64,000 nucleotides of DNA. Origin: [Haemophilus] ducreyi (lineage in GTDB: Bacteria; Pseudomonadota; Gammaproteobacteria; Enterobacterales; Pasteurellaceae). Positions within the stretch are counted from its first letter, which is position 1; each line of letters starts with the position of its first letter. The position numbers were made by a program, and so were the translations under genes. The notes beneath the pieces are model-generated. The model had not been told where the DNA came from. It worked only from the letters and a program-made list of their open reading frames with translations, and made no database searches. The DNA is taken from NCBI RefSeq assembly GCF_900109315.1, contig NZ_FOJC01000005.1, forward strand, positions 86,725-150,724. Direction: 5' to 3'. Of the stretch, positions 27,710 to 36,720 are shown one piece after another.

Positions 27710-29347
27710 TCAGTTTTTGGTAAATAATTGGTAAATTTTTGCAAAAAATGACCCGCTAGCAGAATTTTCTTGTTCTTGTTCAAGTTGTTGATGAATCAAA
27801 TTGAAAATAGTTGGTTTATCGCTTGCTGTTGTTTGGTCTTCATCATAAAAATGATGTTCTAATAAAATCCATACGGCCTCAAAGATATTTTTGACGCTCC
27901 AAATATGGAATTGTTTTGCTTTAATTGCATTGATCACGTCTGAGATTAAACTTAAATGAGAAAGGCAAGTGGCAGGAATAATAACGCCTTGCTTACCGGT
28001 TAACTGACGCGCCTTACAAAGATTAAAAAAGCCCTCAATTTTTTGATTAACTCCACCAACACTTAATACATTACCAAATTGGTCGATCGAGCCCGTTACT
28101 GCAATTGATTGTGGCAATGGTAACTTAGCCAATGCGCTGATCAATACACATAAAATCGCTAAAGAGGAACTATCGCCATCAACTTCACCATAAGATTGCT
28201 CAAATGCTAACGAAGCCGAGAAAGGTAATTGTGTGGGAAAAGCAAGTAAATTAGCTAAACAAGATTGCGCAATAATAATGCCTTTTGAGTGAATATTCCC
28301 GCCTAACTCTACTTTTCTTTCAATATCCGTAATTTCACCATCGCCATATTGCACATTACAACTAATTCGTAACGGCTCACCAAAAGCGTATGGGATACCG
28401 TCAAACTCAATTACTGATAACGCGTTAATCTGCCCAATGAATTCGTCTGCGGTATCAATATACAGCTGATTAGTGAGCATATCTTGCAACGTATATTTAT
28501 TTAACACCGCAGATTGCTGTTCTAAATAACTGAAATAACTTGCCACTTGAGCAAAAGCGGCCTGATTTGCATAAAAATTGGTTAATCCTAACAAATGTTT
28601 TTTTAATAAGGTTGGTGAAATTGAAATACGGCTTTGATCTTCACTTTCGCGGATATACGCTTGTAAAAACTGAGTTAATGCCTGCATTGAAAAACTTCTT
28701 TGGCACCATTTTTCTGCCATCGTTTGCACATAGTCACCCCACATTTGTCGATTCTCTGCATTAAATGAAAAATAAGATTCGATTTCTGTATAGTGGGCAA
28801 ATTGATATAAGCTTTCATCATATTCTGCTAATAATGCAATATCCTCACGGTTACCAACTAAGATCAATTTAAAATGTGCTTCAATGTTAGCTAATAACGA
28901 AGGAATATGATTCATCGCGTGTGGTTCATAGCAACCAAATAACAATGCCTGTTTTAACTTATCCCATTGCGTAATATCTAATAATAATGCTTTCACATTT
29001 AACACTAAAATGCCTTGCTCGGCTTGTTGAATAGCGCCCTCAACATTTTCTAGTCGTTGTTGTTTATCTAAATAAAGACTATAGCCAAACAAATGATTTC
29101 GATTAAATTCCGTTCTCACAATTAACGGCGAAGTTAAATCTTTCGCAACATAACCGGTTATACTTTCGATAAATTCAGGAAAAGTCTCGGTTTTGATAAC
29201 TAACAATGAACCAAATTGCGCCTGTTTAAACAAATCAATCGCTTGCTTGGCATTAGTTTGAAAATCAAAAAAATTGACCTTAGCATTAGTGGGTTTAAAA
29301 GTATGCTGTAAAGTTAGCAATTGATGTGCAATGGGAGTTAGAATCAC
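27710..29347 (-). CDS. ycbZ: Lon-type protease homologue (YcbZ/LonH family)
   Basis: 545 residues (E. coli YcbZ 586). The C-terminal proteolytic domain keeps the Ser-Lys dyad: Ser in GEVDGDSSSLAI and Lys in GGVNQKIEGFFNLC. The GSIDQFGNVLSVGG and GVIIPATC segments follow, as in Lon. The N-terminal part lacks readable Walker A and B motifs, so it is probably not an active ATPase. It lies between fabA and matP as in enterobacteria. Cellular substrates are not known. Confidence 0.85.
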   Translation of the reverse strand: MILTPIAHQLLTLQHTFKPTNAKVNFFDFQTNAKQAIDLFKQAQFGSLLVIKTETFPEFIESITGYVAKDLTSPLIVRTEFNRNHLFGYSLYLDKQQRLENVEGAIQQAEQGILVLNVKALLLDITQWDKLKQALLFGCYEPHAMNHIPSLLANIEAHFKLILVGNREDIALLAEYDESLYQFAHYTEIESYFSFNAENRQMWGDYVQTMAEKWCQRSFSMQALTQFLQAYIRESEDQSRISISPTLLKKHLLGLTNFYANQAAFAQVASYFSYLEQQSAVLNKYTLQDMLTNQLYIDTADEFIGQINALSVIEFDGIPYAFGEPLRISCNVQYGDGEITDIERKVELGGNIHSKGIIIAQSCLANLLAFPTQLPFSASLAFEQSYGEVDGDSSSLAILCVLISALAKLPLPQSIAVTGSIDQFGNVLSVGGVNQKIEGFFNLCKARQLTGKQGVIIPATCLSHLSLISDVINAIKAKQFHIWSVKNIFEAVWILLEHHFYDEDQTTASDKPTIFNLIHQQLEQEQENSASGSFFAKIYQLFTKN

Positions 29348-29429
29348 GAATTAGCCTCATTATAGAAATTTGGTTTATTATACCGAATTCCGCTATACTT
29401 GCCTAAGTTTAAGAGTAATGGGGCTGAAA

Positions 29430-29876
29430 ATGAGATATCAGAAATTAGAAATTCAGGAAGCCAATTGGCAATGGAAATATTTACTGAAAAAACATCGCGA
29501 AGGTGAAAATATTACTAAACATACTGAGCAAAGTCTTATTGAGCTAAAAGTACAATTTCTGACTACACTCCAGCATTCACCTGCGGAAATTGAACAGTGG
29601 ATTAAAGCTGAAATGACGGCTGAACAACGTAAAAGAATGCGGCAATCTATTCGTGCAAAACGAAAACGTTTCTTTAATGCAGAAAAGCTTACCACAAAGA
29701 AAAAATCCATTGATTTAGACTATGCAAGTTGGTTACGTTTATCTAAATATTCAAAAACGCACGCAATGACATTATCAGAAACAATTAATCACTTAATTGA
29801 CGAACGCGAAAATCAACATCTCTATTCAGAGCAGATGGCAAAAATGAAAGCAAGTTTAAAAAACTTACTCAAATAA
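29430..29876 (+). CDS. matP: Macrodomain Ter protein MatP
   Basis: 148 residues (E. coli 150). The ATG at 29430 is chosen over the frame's upstream opening because it gives the family N-terminus MRYQKLEIQEANWQWKYLLKKHREGE. The N-terminal helical bundle holds RARRKRHFNAE-like RAKRKRFFNAEK. A ribbon-helix-helix follows (SIDLDYASWLRLSKYSKTHAMTLSETINHLID), then a C-terminal coiled coil. MatP binds matS (GTGACRNYGTCAC) in the terminus and links it to the divisome. I saw no matS site in this window. Divergent from ycbZ, 82 bp apart. Confidence 0.93.
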   Translation: MRYQKLEIQEANWQWKYLLKKHREGENITKHTEQSLIELKVQFLTTLQHSPAEIEQWIKAEMTAEQRKRMRQSIRAKRKRFFNAEKLTTKKKSIDLDYASWLRLSKYSKTHAMTLSETINHLIDERENQHLYSEQMAKMKASLKNLLK

Positions 29877-29930
29877 GCGATCAGATTTTAGCTAATTATT
29901 TGCCATAATACGCGCTAATTAACTAGCATA

Positions 29931-29958
29931 AGAAAGCCCTTAAATGATTAAGGGCTAT
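29931..29958 (-). terminator. Terminator of trpS
   Basis: AGCCCTTAA and TTAAGGGCT form a 9-bp stem with a 4-base loop. On the minus strand TTTCTTAT follows. It lies between the convergent matP and trpS genes. Confidence 0.75.
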
Positions 29959-29965
29959 AGAGAGA

Positions 29966-30994
29966 TTATCTGACAAAACCAATCAACTTATATACTTCAT
30001 CTAAGGTTTTCTTCGCACGCATACGTGCTTTTTCAGCACCATCACGGTAAATTTTTTCTAATAATGCTTCATCTTGACGGAATCTTTGATAGCGTTCTTG
30101 TAACCCTGTTAACAGGGCCGTAACTTGATCGGCGACTTCTGTTTTTAAATGGCCATACATTTTACCTTCAAATTCTGCTTCCAATTCAACCATACTTTTA
30201 CCGGTTATCGCAGCTAAAATATCTAATAAATTAGATACTCCCGCTTTATTTTTTTGATCATATTTTATCACCGGTGGCTCATCACTATCTGTCATCGCCC
30301 GTTTAATTTTCTTAGCGACCGCTTTAGGATCTTCTAATAAACCGATCACATTATTACGGTTATCATCTGACTTAGACATTTTTTTAGTCGGTTCAAGCAA
30401 AGACATCACCCTTGCACCCGCTTTGGCAATAAAACATTCTGGCACGGTAAAAACCGATTCAATCAGCTTTCCTTCCGCATCCTTTTTGCCGTATAACGTA
30501 TTAAAACGATTAGCGATATCACGCGTAATTTCCAAATGCTGTTTTTGATCGTCACCAACCGGCACTTGATTAGCTTGATAGAGCAAAATATCTGCCGCCA
30601 TTAATACCGGATAAGTAAATAATCCTACATTGACATTTCCCTCATAACGAGCCGATTTATCTTTAAATTGCGTCATCCGCCCCATTTCACCAAAATAAGT
30701 GTAACAATTTAAAATCCAAGCTAATTGTGAATGTTCTGGCACCTGCGATTGAATGAAAATAGTGCTTTTATTAGGATCAATACCACAGGCCAAATAAAGC
30801 GCTAAAACATCTAAGGTCGATTTACGTAATGCGATAGGATCTTGGCGGACGGTAATGGCGTGTAAATCAACAATACAAAAAAGGCAATCATAGTCATCTT
30901 GCAGTGTGACCCAATTACGTAATGCGCCTAAATAATTGCCAATTGTTAGCTCACCAGATGGCTGAACACCACTAAATACAATAGGTTTGGTCAT
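29966..30994 (-). CDS. trpS: Tryptophanyl-tRNA synthetase
   Basis: 342 residues (E. coli 334), class Ic. The HIGH-type motif is [12 protein letters not shown] (TIGN) near residue 17 and the KMSKS motif is present as KKMSKSDDN near 202. It charges tRNA-Trp. The C-terminus ([21 protein letters not shown]) matches the family. It follows gph after 167 bp, the rpe-gph-trpS order seen in E. coli but without rpe. Confidence 0.97.
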   Translation of the reverse strand: MTKPIVFSGVQPSGELTIGNYLGALRNWVTLQDDYDCLFCIVDLHAITVRQDPIALRKSTLDVLALYLACGIDPNKSTIFIQSQVPEHSQLAWILNCYTYFGEMGRMTQFKDKSARYEGNVNVGLFTYPVLMAADILLYQANQVPVGDDQKQHLEITRDIANRFNTLYGKKDAEGKLIESVFTVPECFIAKAGARVMSLLEPTKKMSKSDDNRNNVIGLLEDPKAVAKKIKRAMTDSDEPPVIKYDQKNKAGVSNLLDILAAITGKSMVELEAEFEGKMYGHLKTEVADQVTALLTGLQERYQRFRQDEALLEKIYRDGAEKARMRAKKTLDEVYKLIGFVR

Positions 30995-31161
30995 TTTTAA
31001 TTATCTCTTATAAATAGACTAACACGAATATCAGCTATCTTAGCCGTTATTCAAAAATGAAAAAAGTATAAGCGGTGCAATCTGCTTAGTTTTTTGCAAC
31101 TTTTACGCAAAATAGCACGACTTATAGGTGTTGAATCAGTCACGTAAAAACAAAAGTGTAA

Positions 31162-31824
31162 CTAGCCTGCAATCTGTAACACATCAGCAAAATCACTTGT
31201 CACAAAAGTCGGGGTTGCATCAGCTATCGGCACGTTATAATTATAACCATAAGTCAAGCCCACTACATCACAGCCGGCGGCTTTAGCGGCGATCACATCA
31301 TTTTCAGAATCACCGACAAATAACATTTCCCAAGGTTTAATCGCAAATTTTTGGCAGATATGTAACATCGGATCAGGGTGTGGCTTAATTTTCGCAAGTG
31401 ATTGCCCACCTAAATAAGCACTAAACAATTCAAAAATACCAAAAGTAGTTAACACAGGTTCAACTAATTTCGTTGGCTTATTGGTAATCACCACTAAAAT
31501 AAAGCCCCGTGCTTTTAACATTTCCAATGTCTGCTTCACATTTGGATAAAGCTGACTCTTTTCACAAATATAAGTGGCATAATATTTATCAAAACTAGCA
31601 CGCATTTCGGCAAGTTGCTTCGCATCAAAATCTTTTGCAGTCTCTGCTATTGCATTCTGAAAGAAAATATCTGCGCCTTTGCCAATCCAACTCAGCACTT
31701 TATCTGCTGTGGTGACGGGTAAATGATGTTCGGTAAACATAGCATTTACCACTAACGTTAAATCTGGCAAAGTATTGACTAGCGTGCCATCAAGATCAAA
31801 ACCAATCACTTTATATTTGCTCAT
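31162..31824 (-). CDS. gph: Phosphoglycolate phosphatase
   Basis: 220 residues. HAD-superfamily motifs: I, VIGFDLDGTLVNTLPDL; II, VVITNKP; III with Lys in KIKPHPDPML; IV, FVGDSENDVIAAKAAG. It removes 2-phosphoglycolate formed during repair of oxidised DNA ends. The ATG at 31824 (MSKYKV) is preferred over the frame's upstream Met because GGAGA lies at the right distance. It sits between lgt and trpS. Other HAD phosphatases are possible, but the neighbour trpS supports Gph. Confidence 0.92.
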   Translation of the reverse strand: MSKYKVIGFDLDGTLVNTLPDLTLVVNAMFTEHHLPVTTADKVLSWIGKGADIFFQNAIAETAKDFDAKQLAEMRASFDKYYATYICEKSQLYPNVKQTLEMLKARGFILVVITNKPTKLVEPVLTTFGIFELFSAYLGGQSLAKIKPHPDPMLHICQKFAIKPWEMLFVGDSENDVIAAKAAGCDVVGLTYGYNYNVPIADATPTFVTSDFADVLQIAG

Positions 31825-31841
31825 TATATTCTCCATCATAG

Positions 31842-31886
31842 AAAAGCGGTCTGATTCAGCAAAAATTTTACAAAATCAGACCGCTT
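31842..31886 (-). terminator. Inverted uptake-signal terminator after lgt
   Basis: AAGCGGTCTGATT and AATCAGACCGCTT form a perfect 13-bp stem, and TTTTCT follows on the minus strand. It lies between lgt and gph. Confidence 0.85.
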
Positions 31887-31897
31887 ATTGCATTAAT

Positions 31898-32695
31898 TTA
31901 TTCGGCTTTGTTTGATCTATATGCCCATAACATTACGCCAACACCGCCAACAATCATCGGTAATGATAATAACTGACCACGGGTTATTAAATCCGCCGCC
32001 GTATTCACATTTGGATCAATATCACGAACGTATTCCACTACGAAACGAAACACACCATAACCAACTAAAAACAAGCCTGCTACCGATCCCATTGGACGTG
32101 GCTTTTTAATAAAGGCATTCAAAATACCAAATAGCACAACCCCTTCAAGTAAAAACTCATACAACTGTGATGGATGACGCGGTAAATAGCCACCACTCGG
32201 AAATAACACCGCCCACGGCACATCTGTTACTCTGCCCCAAAGTTCATCATTAATAAAATTACCAATGCGTCCCATGCCTAAACCAAAGGGAATTAACGGC
32301 GCAATAAAATCTGCCGTCTGCCAAAAAGAACGTTGTTGGCGGTAAGAAACCCAAATCATTGCAACGATCACGCCGATTAAACCACCGTGAAATGACATTC
32401 CGCCTTCCCAAATACAAAACAGAAAAAGCGGATCCTGTAAGAAGCGGTCGAAACTATAAAACAACACATCACCGACACGGCCACCCAATACTACACCCCA
32501 AAATCCCGTGTACAATAGTTGATCCACTTGTTCACCACTCCAGACACCACCCGATACTTTTGCTCTTTTCATTCCTAACCAATAAGCAAAAGCAAAGCCC
32601 ATTAAATACATTAAGCCATACCAACGTAGTGAAATCGGCCCAAGACTGAAAATAATCGGATCAATTTGCGGAAATTGAATAAACTGTTCGGACAT
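31898..32695 (-). CDS. lgt: Prolipoprotein diacylglyceryl transferase
   Basis: 265 residues with about seven membrane helices. Signatures: [10 protein letters not shown] with the conserved Tyr, [13 protein letters not shown], the Lgt stretch [16 protein letters not shown], and [13 protein letters not shown] with the essential His. It transfers diacylglycerol from phosphatidylglycerol to the lipobox Cys in the inner membrane. lspA, the next enzyme in lipoprotein maturation, is also in this window. The clients may include the DUF3298, helical, PepO and patatin lipoproteins seen here. Confidence 0.97.
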   Translation of the reverse strand: MSEQFIQFPQIDPIIFSLGPISLRWYGLMYLMGFAFAYWLGMKRAKVSGGVWSGEQVDQLLYTGFWGVVLGGRVGDVLFYSFDRFLQDPLFLFCIWEGGMSFHGGLIGVIVAMIWVSYRQQRSFWQTADFIAPLIPFGLGMGRIGNFINDELWGRVTDVPWAVLFPSGGYLPRHPSQLYEFLLEGVVLFGILNAFIKKPRPMGSVAGLFLVGYGVFRFVVEYVRDIDPNVNTAADLITRGQLLSLPMIVGGVGVMLWAYRSNKAE

Positions 32696-32711
32696 AATTT
32701 TCCTTATAAAA

Positions 32712-32757
32712 ACATCAGCCTAAAAGAGACTTCATTCACTAAGCACACTTTAGGCTG
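32712..32757 (-). terminator. Terminator between the TauE-type gene and lgt
   Basis: CAGCCTAAA and TTTAGGCTG form a 9-bp stem around a 24-base loop. On the minus strand ATGTTTTTA follows. Confidence 0.65.
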
Positions 32758-32764
32758 TATCAAA

Positions 32765-33556
32765 TTATTTTAAAAACATATTAATAGCAATACAAACTAG
32801 CAAAACTGCAAACGCTTTTTTCAACATTGGAACCGGCAACACATTTGCTGCATTAGCGCCTAATTTTGACGTAAAATAAGACGTCAACGTAATGCCAAAT
32901 AAAGCGGGTAAATAAACATAACCTAATGAATATTCAGGCAAATTAGCTGAATTCCAACCGCTTAACATATAACTTAATGCCCCGGCTAAACCAAGAAAGG
33001 CGCCACAAAATGATGACGTGCCAATGGCTGCCCGCATATTAAGTCCTCGATTATTCAAAAACGGCACAATAAATGCCCCGCCAACAATGCCTGCCATACT
33101 TGAAATGGCGCCAATAGTAACGCCTGCCATTAACGTGGTCGATGTAGTGAGCGGTTTAATTTTAACTGTTTTATGCAAAGAAAAAACCATTCTTGCCGCC
33201 AGATAAATCACCATTACCGAAAAGATTTTAGTGGTCAGTTTTGGATCTAAATGGCTAATTAATAAACTTGCCAAAAATACCGACACCATCAATGCGGGAA
33301 TCAAATATCGACTGATTCGCACATCTACATTTCCTAATTTATTATGCCGTTGTGCTGAAGAAAAAGCCGTAATCACAATAGTTGCAAAGGAAGTGCCCAA
33401 TGCGGTTGCCATTAAATTTTCCGGCATCACACCAACTGTTGGTAATAAATAAACTAAGCTAGGCACAATAATTAAACCACCACCAATGCCGAACAAGCCT
33501 GCAAAAAACCCCACTAAGGTCCCTAATGCCAAGCAACTGACAAACACCTCTAACAT
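32765..33556 (-). CDS. TauE/SafE-family sulfite/organosulfonate exporter-like permease
   Basis: 263 residues with about eight membrane helices and two repeats of the family core, GFFAGLFGIGGGLIIVPSLVYL at the N-terminus and GAISSMAGIVGGAFIVPFLNNRG midway. The ATG at 33556 (MLEVFVSC) is chosen: AAGGAAAA lies upstream, and it begins two bases after the rppH stop. Family members export sulfite, sulfoacetate or similar anions; the substrate here is not determined. Sits in an rppH-tauE-lgt run. Confidence 0.88.
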   Translation of the reverse strand: MLEVFVSCLALGTLVGFFAGLFGIGGGLIIVPSLVYLLPTVGVMPENLMATALGTSFATIVITAFSSAQRHNKLGNVDVRISRYLIPALMVSVFLASLLISHLDPKLTTKIFSVMVIYLAARMVFSLHKTVKIKPLTTSTTLMAGVTIGAISSMAGIVGGAFIVPFLNNRGLNMRAAIGTSSFCGAFLGLAGALSYMLSGWNSANLPEYSLGYVYLPALFGITLTSYFTSKLGANAANVLPVPMLKKAFAVLLVCIAINMFLK

Positions 33557-33558
33557 CG

Positions 33559-34152
33559 TTATTTTCCTTTTGGATAATGATTCCAAGCTCTAGCCGACTT
33601 ACGTGTTTCCCGCCGTTGATATTCTCGTTTATCGCTTGCATCTAGCACACTTCTTTCTGTCTCGCTTTTTCTCGTTTCATTCAATAAAATAGCGGCAAAC
33701 TCGCGCATTACTTTACGATAAACATCGCGTTTAAAAGACACCACCTGGCGTACTGGATACCAAAAACTAACCCAACGCCAACCATCAAACTCTGGACTTT
33801 TTGTTGTTTTTAAATTTACTGCGCTTTCATCACTAACCAATTGCAATAAAAACCAACGCTGTTTTTGCCCAATACATACCGGCTGACTCGCGTCATTACG
33901 CACTAACCGCTTCGGTAATTTATATTTCAGCCAATATTTAGACGCCCATAATAATCGTACATCTTTTTTGGTTAAGCCAACTTCTTCATAAAGCTCACGG
34001 TACATTGCTGTTTCAATGTTTTCACCCTCGTTAATGCCACCTTGTGGAAATTGCCAAGAGTTTTGTCCAAACCGCCTCGCCCATAAAACTTGCCCAACCT
34101 TATTACAAATGACGATACCTACATTTGGGCGGTAGCCATCGAAATCGATCAC
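33559..34152 (-). CDS. rppH: RNA pyrophosphohydrolase RppH
   Basis: 197 residues (E. coli 176). It starts [17 protein letters not shown]. The Nudix box is complete at residues 38-60 ([23 protein letters not shown] pattern, GX5EX7REUXEEXGU), with the [12 protein letters not shown] lead-in. It removes pyrophosphate from 5'-triphosphate mRNA, making ends that RNase E (encoded at 9-12 kb) prefers. The C-terminal 40 residues are an Arg/Lys-rich extension. A DnaA-box-rich gap lies upstream. Confidence 0.95.
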   Translation of the reverse strand: MIDFDGYRPNVGIVICNKVGQVLWARRFGQNSWQFPQGGINEGENIETAMYRELYEEVGLTKKDVRLLWASKYWLKYKLPKRLVRNDASQPVCIGQKQRWFLLQLVSDESAVNLKTTKSPEFDGWRWVSFWYPVRQVVSFKRDVYRKVMREFAAILLNETRKSETERSVLDASDKREYQRRETRKSARAWNHYPKGK

Positions 34153-34675
34153 TCGACCACCTACTTATAAACTAGAAATCAAATAGTGTTGATTGTTTCA
34201 CACTTTCAGACTTTGAACAACCTTTTACTAAAGCTGTATATAACACTGTGGATAAACGTGGTAAAAAAGGTAAATAAAGTGGCATAAATAAGCTAACTAT
34301 TTGTTTTTATTTAACTAACTTTGATAACACGCTCACCATCAAATAAAGATCTTTTTGCCTGTTTTGATCAGTGTTTTTCCAGTAGTTATTTAACCTGTTT
34401 TACGGAAAATACGGGCAATTCATCAACTTATCACTAACTTAAGCCAATCTGTTTATTTATCCCCATTAGTTGTGGATAAAATTGTGATAGATGCAGATAA
34501 TCAAGGTGTATAACTTGATAAAACACTAGCCCACATTACAAATGTATAATAAAAACAATAAGTTACAAATCATATTAGCCACTTAAAAAACTAAAAATCC
34601 TACCGCTTATTTTTTAAACACAGATTACACACTCACGCTAACAACAAAAGCGGGCAAAATAGTGAATAAAAAATT
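34153..34675. other. DnaA-box cluster, candidate replication origin (oriC)
   Basis: A gene-free AT-rich segment. It carries two perfect DnaA boxes on the minus strand (34247-34255 and 34471-34479). One-mismatch boxes lie at 34235-34243, 34457-34465 and 34505-34513. Two GATC-led 13-mers at about 34348-34377 resemble the E. coli oriC unwinding repeats (GATCTTTTT and GATCAGTGTTTTT). Clustering of boxes beside GATC-rich AT tracts is the hallmark of gamma-proteobacterial oriC. mnmG and mioC, common oriC neighbours, are not here. Confidence 0.5.
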
Positions 34676-34693
34676 CCAAACAAAATTGTTTGG
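34676..34693 (-). terminator. Terminator of ppa
   Basis: CCAAAC and GTTTGG (extending through AAAATT) form a near-perfect hairpin. On the minus strand it is followed by AATTTTTTATT. It lies 30 bases after the ppa stop codon. Confidence 0.7.
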
Positions 34694-34722
34694 CATTCTA
34701 CAGCAATAGAATATGCTAATGA

Positions 34723-35250
34723 CTATTTCTTAGCACGTTCAAATGAGTCTAAGATTTCTTGACGCGCTTCATTTACATCACCCCAACCTTCTACTTTCAC
34801 CCATTTACCCGCTTCTAAGGCTTTATAACTTTCAAAGAAGTGCTGAATTTGTGCTTTTAATAAAGCTGGTAAATCATTAACATCTTTAATATGATCATAC
34901 TCTTTAGTTAATTTAGTGTGCGGAACCGCCACTACTTTTGCATCACCACCGGCTTCATCTGTCATTTTTAACACACCCACCGGACGGCAACGAATCACTG
35001 AACCAGGTTGTAATGGATATGGCGTTGGCACTAACACATCTACTGGATCGCCGTCAGATGATAAAGTATGGTTTACATAACCATAATTTGCAGGATAAAA
35101 CATGGCTGTCGACATAAAACGATCAACAAATAATGAACCACTCTCTTTATCTACTTCATATTTAATCGGATCTGAATTTGCTGGAATTTCGATTACTACA
35201 TAAATATCATCTGGTAATGCTTTACCAGCGGGTACGTTTTCTAAGCCCAT
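34723..35250 (-). CDS. ppa: Inorganic pyrophosphatase
   Basis: 175 residues (E. coli 176), family I. It hydrolyses pyrophosphate and so drives DNA, RNA and protein synthesis. Metal-binding signatures: GDPVDVLV (DxDPxD type, in [17 protein letters not shown]) and [20 protein letters not shown] precedes them. It is cytoplasmic, a hexamer in the family. The AAGGAAACTAAA before the ATG is a good RBS. Confidence 0.97.
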   Translation of the reverse strand: MGLENVPAGKALPDDIYVVIEIPANSDPIKYEVDKESGSLFVDRFMSTAMFYPANYGYVNHTLSSDGDPVDVLVPTPYPLQPGSVIRCRPVGVLKMTDEAGGDAKVVAVPHTKLTKEYDHIKDVNDLPALLKAQIQHFFESYKALEAGKWVKVEGWGDVNEARQEILDSFERAKK

Positions 35251-35323
35251 TTTAGTTTCCTTCTGTTGTAGCGGTAAAAAAACAATGCGATTATAGCTTA
35301 TCTCACATTAAATTTGTATAAAT

Positions 35324-36034
35324 ATGAAAAAATCGAACGGCTTCCAATTCAAACAGTTTTTTATTCAACATAATCGATGTGCAATGAAAGTAAATACTGA
35401 TGGCATCTTGCTTGGTGCGATCGCGGATATTCAACACGCAAAACACATTTTAGATCTAGGCACAGGCAGTGGCTTAGTCGCATTAATGTTGGCTCAACGC
35501 ACACCGGCACACTGCCAAATTACAGCCATTGAACTAGAACAAAATGCCTTTCAACAAGCGGTCGAAAATGTCCAACATTCGGCTTGGGCAACACGTATTG
35601 AAGTACGATAAGGCGATATTTTAGCGGTCGATTTTGCGCAGAAATTTGACTTAATTGTTGCTAATCCACCTTATTTTAGTGATGGTTTAGCCGCAAAATC
35701 CGATGCTAGGCAATTAGCCCGTACTGCGACGCAAAGCCATTTAAGTTGGCTATTACAAGCCAAAAAATGGTCAACCGCACAAGGTAAAATCACGTTTATT
35801 TTACCAACTGAAACAGCCTCCAAGTTACTTGAACACCTCCCCACTAGCGGGCTATTTTGTCAGCAAATTTACCAAATTCATACCAAACCGAAGCAAGTTG
35901 CCAAACGAAGCATCATAACGTTTGGTTTAATGCCTCGTCAGCTTAAGCAATATAGGCTCACTATCTACAACGATCAAAATCAATACACCGAGGAATATAA
36001 AAAGCTAACACAAGCCTTTTATCTGAATATGTAA
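35324..36034 (+). pseudogene. trmN6: tRNA1(Val) N6-adenine-37 methyltransferase TrmN6, interrupted by an in-frame TAA
   Basis: The frame has 236 sense positions (E. coli YfiC 245) with TAA at 35609-35611, codon 96. Before it: [26 protein letters not shown] and the SAM-binding [15 protein letters not shown]. Right after it, in the same frame: GDILAVDFAQKFDLIVANPPYF, which holds the catalytic NPPY motif. A single CAA-to-TAA change would restore ...EVRQGDIL.... The 95-residue fragment would lack the catalytic loop. So either the gene is dead or the base call is wrong. It is divergent from ppa. Confidence 0.85.
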
Positions 36035-36043
36035 TTGCTGCGC

Positions 36044-36073
36044 ATAAAAAAACCGACCAAGCGGTCGGTTTTC
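36044..36073. terminator. Bidirectional terminator between trmN6 and rraA
   Basis: AACCGACC and GGTCGGTT (arms extending to eight pairs), with A-run before and TTTT after. It holds an AAGCGGT uptake core in the loop-arm. Confidence 0.9.
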
Positions 36074-36088
36074 AGTATTATTTAGCCA

Positions 36089-36586
36089 TTATTCAGCTAA
36101 TTCGTTTAAATCTAATAACTCCGGTGAAAGAATAATCCCGGTTAAATCTGCATACACATAATCTTCAGGGAAGAACGTCACTCCCCCAAAATTAACAGGC
36201 ATATCTACCTCTCCTATATCTGCATCTTCTGCACCAACCGGTATCGGTGCTAAAGCGTGAATACCAATATCTAATGTTTCTAATACATCTAATTGACGCA
36301 CCGCACCATAAACAATAATACCCTGCCAGCCATTATCTACCGCTAATTTTGCCAATTTGGCATCAATTAATGCACGGCGCACTGCTCCACCACCATCAAT
36401 CAGCAATACTCGCCCTTCACCTTCTTCTTCCAATACCTCTGCAATTAAGCCATTGTTTTCAAAACATTTAACTGTCGTAATTTTGCCATAAAACGACGAA
36501 GCTCCGCCAAAGCTAGAAAAAATAGGTTCAACTACATCTACTTGATCAGAATAAATATCACAAAGTGCTGAAGTATCAATACGCAT
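36089..36586 (-). CDS. rraA: Ribonuclease E activity regulator RraA
   Basis: 165 residues (E. coli 161). It starts [28 protein letters not shown] and carries the RraA/HMG-aldolase-like fold motifs [18 protein letters not shown] and [12 protein letters not shown]. It binds the C-terminal scaffold of RNase E and inhibits it. Aldolase activity is not expected in this clade. rne is 24 kb away in the same window. RBS GGAGC. Confidence 0.95.
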   Translation of the reverse strand: MRIDTSALCDIYSDQVDVVEPIFSSFGGASSFYGKITTVKCFENNGLIAEVLEEEGEGRVLLIDGGGAVRRALIDAKLAKLAVDNGWQGIIVYGAVRQLDVLETLDIGIHALAPIPVGAEDADIGEVDMPVNFGGVTFFPEDYVYADLTGIILSPELLDLNELAE

Positions 36587-36654
36587 AATATGCTCCTATA
36601 AAAATAGTTGTTGTCGCCAAGTATAAACCTAAGTAAACAATTTGCAAAACTTTT

Positions 36655-36686
36655 GCCAAAAACAAGCGCTTGATCATAATCAAGCG
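36655..36686 (-). terminator. Terminator of mqo
   Basis: CGCTTGAT and ATCAAGCG form an 8-bp stem with a 4-base loop. On the minus strand CTTGTTTTTGG follows. Confidence 0.75.
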
Positions 36687-36720
36687 ATTAAGTATTCCTA
36701 AGCGTAAAAGATAAAAACGC

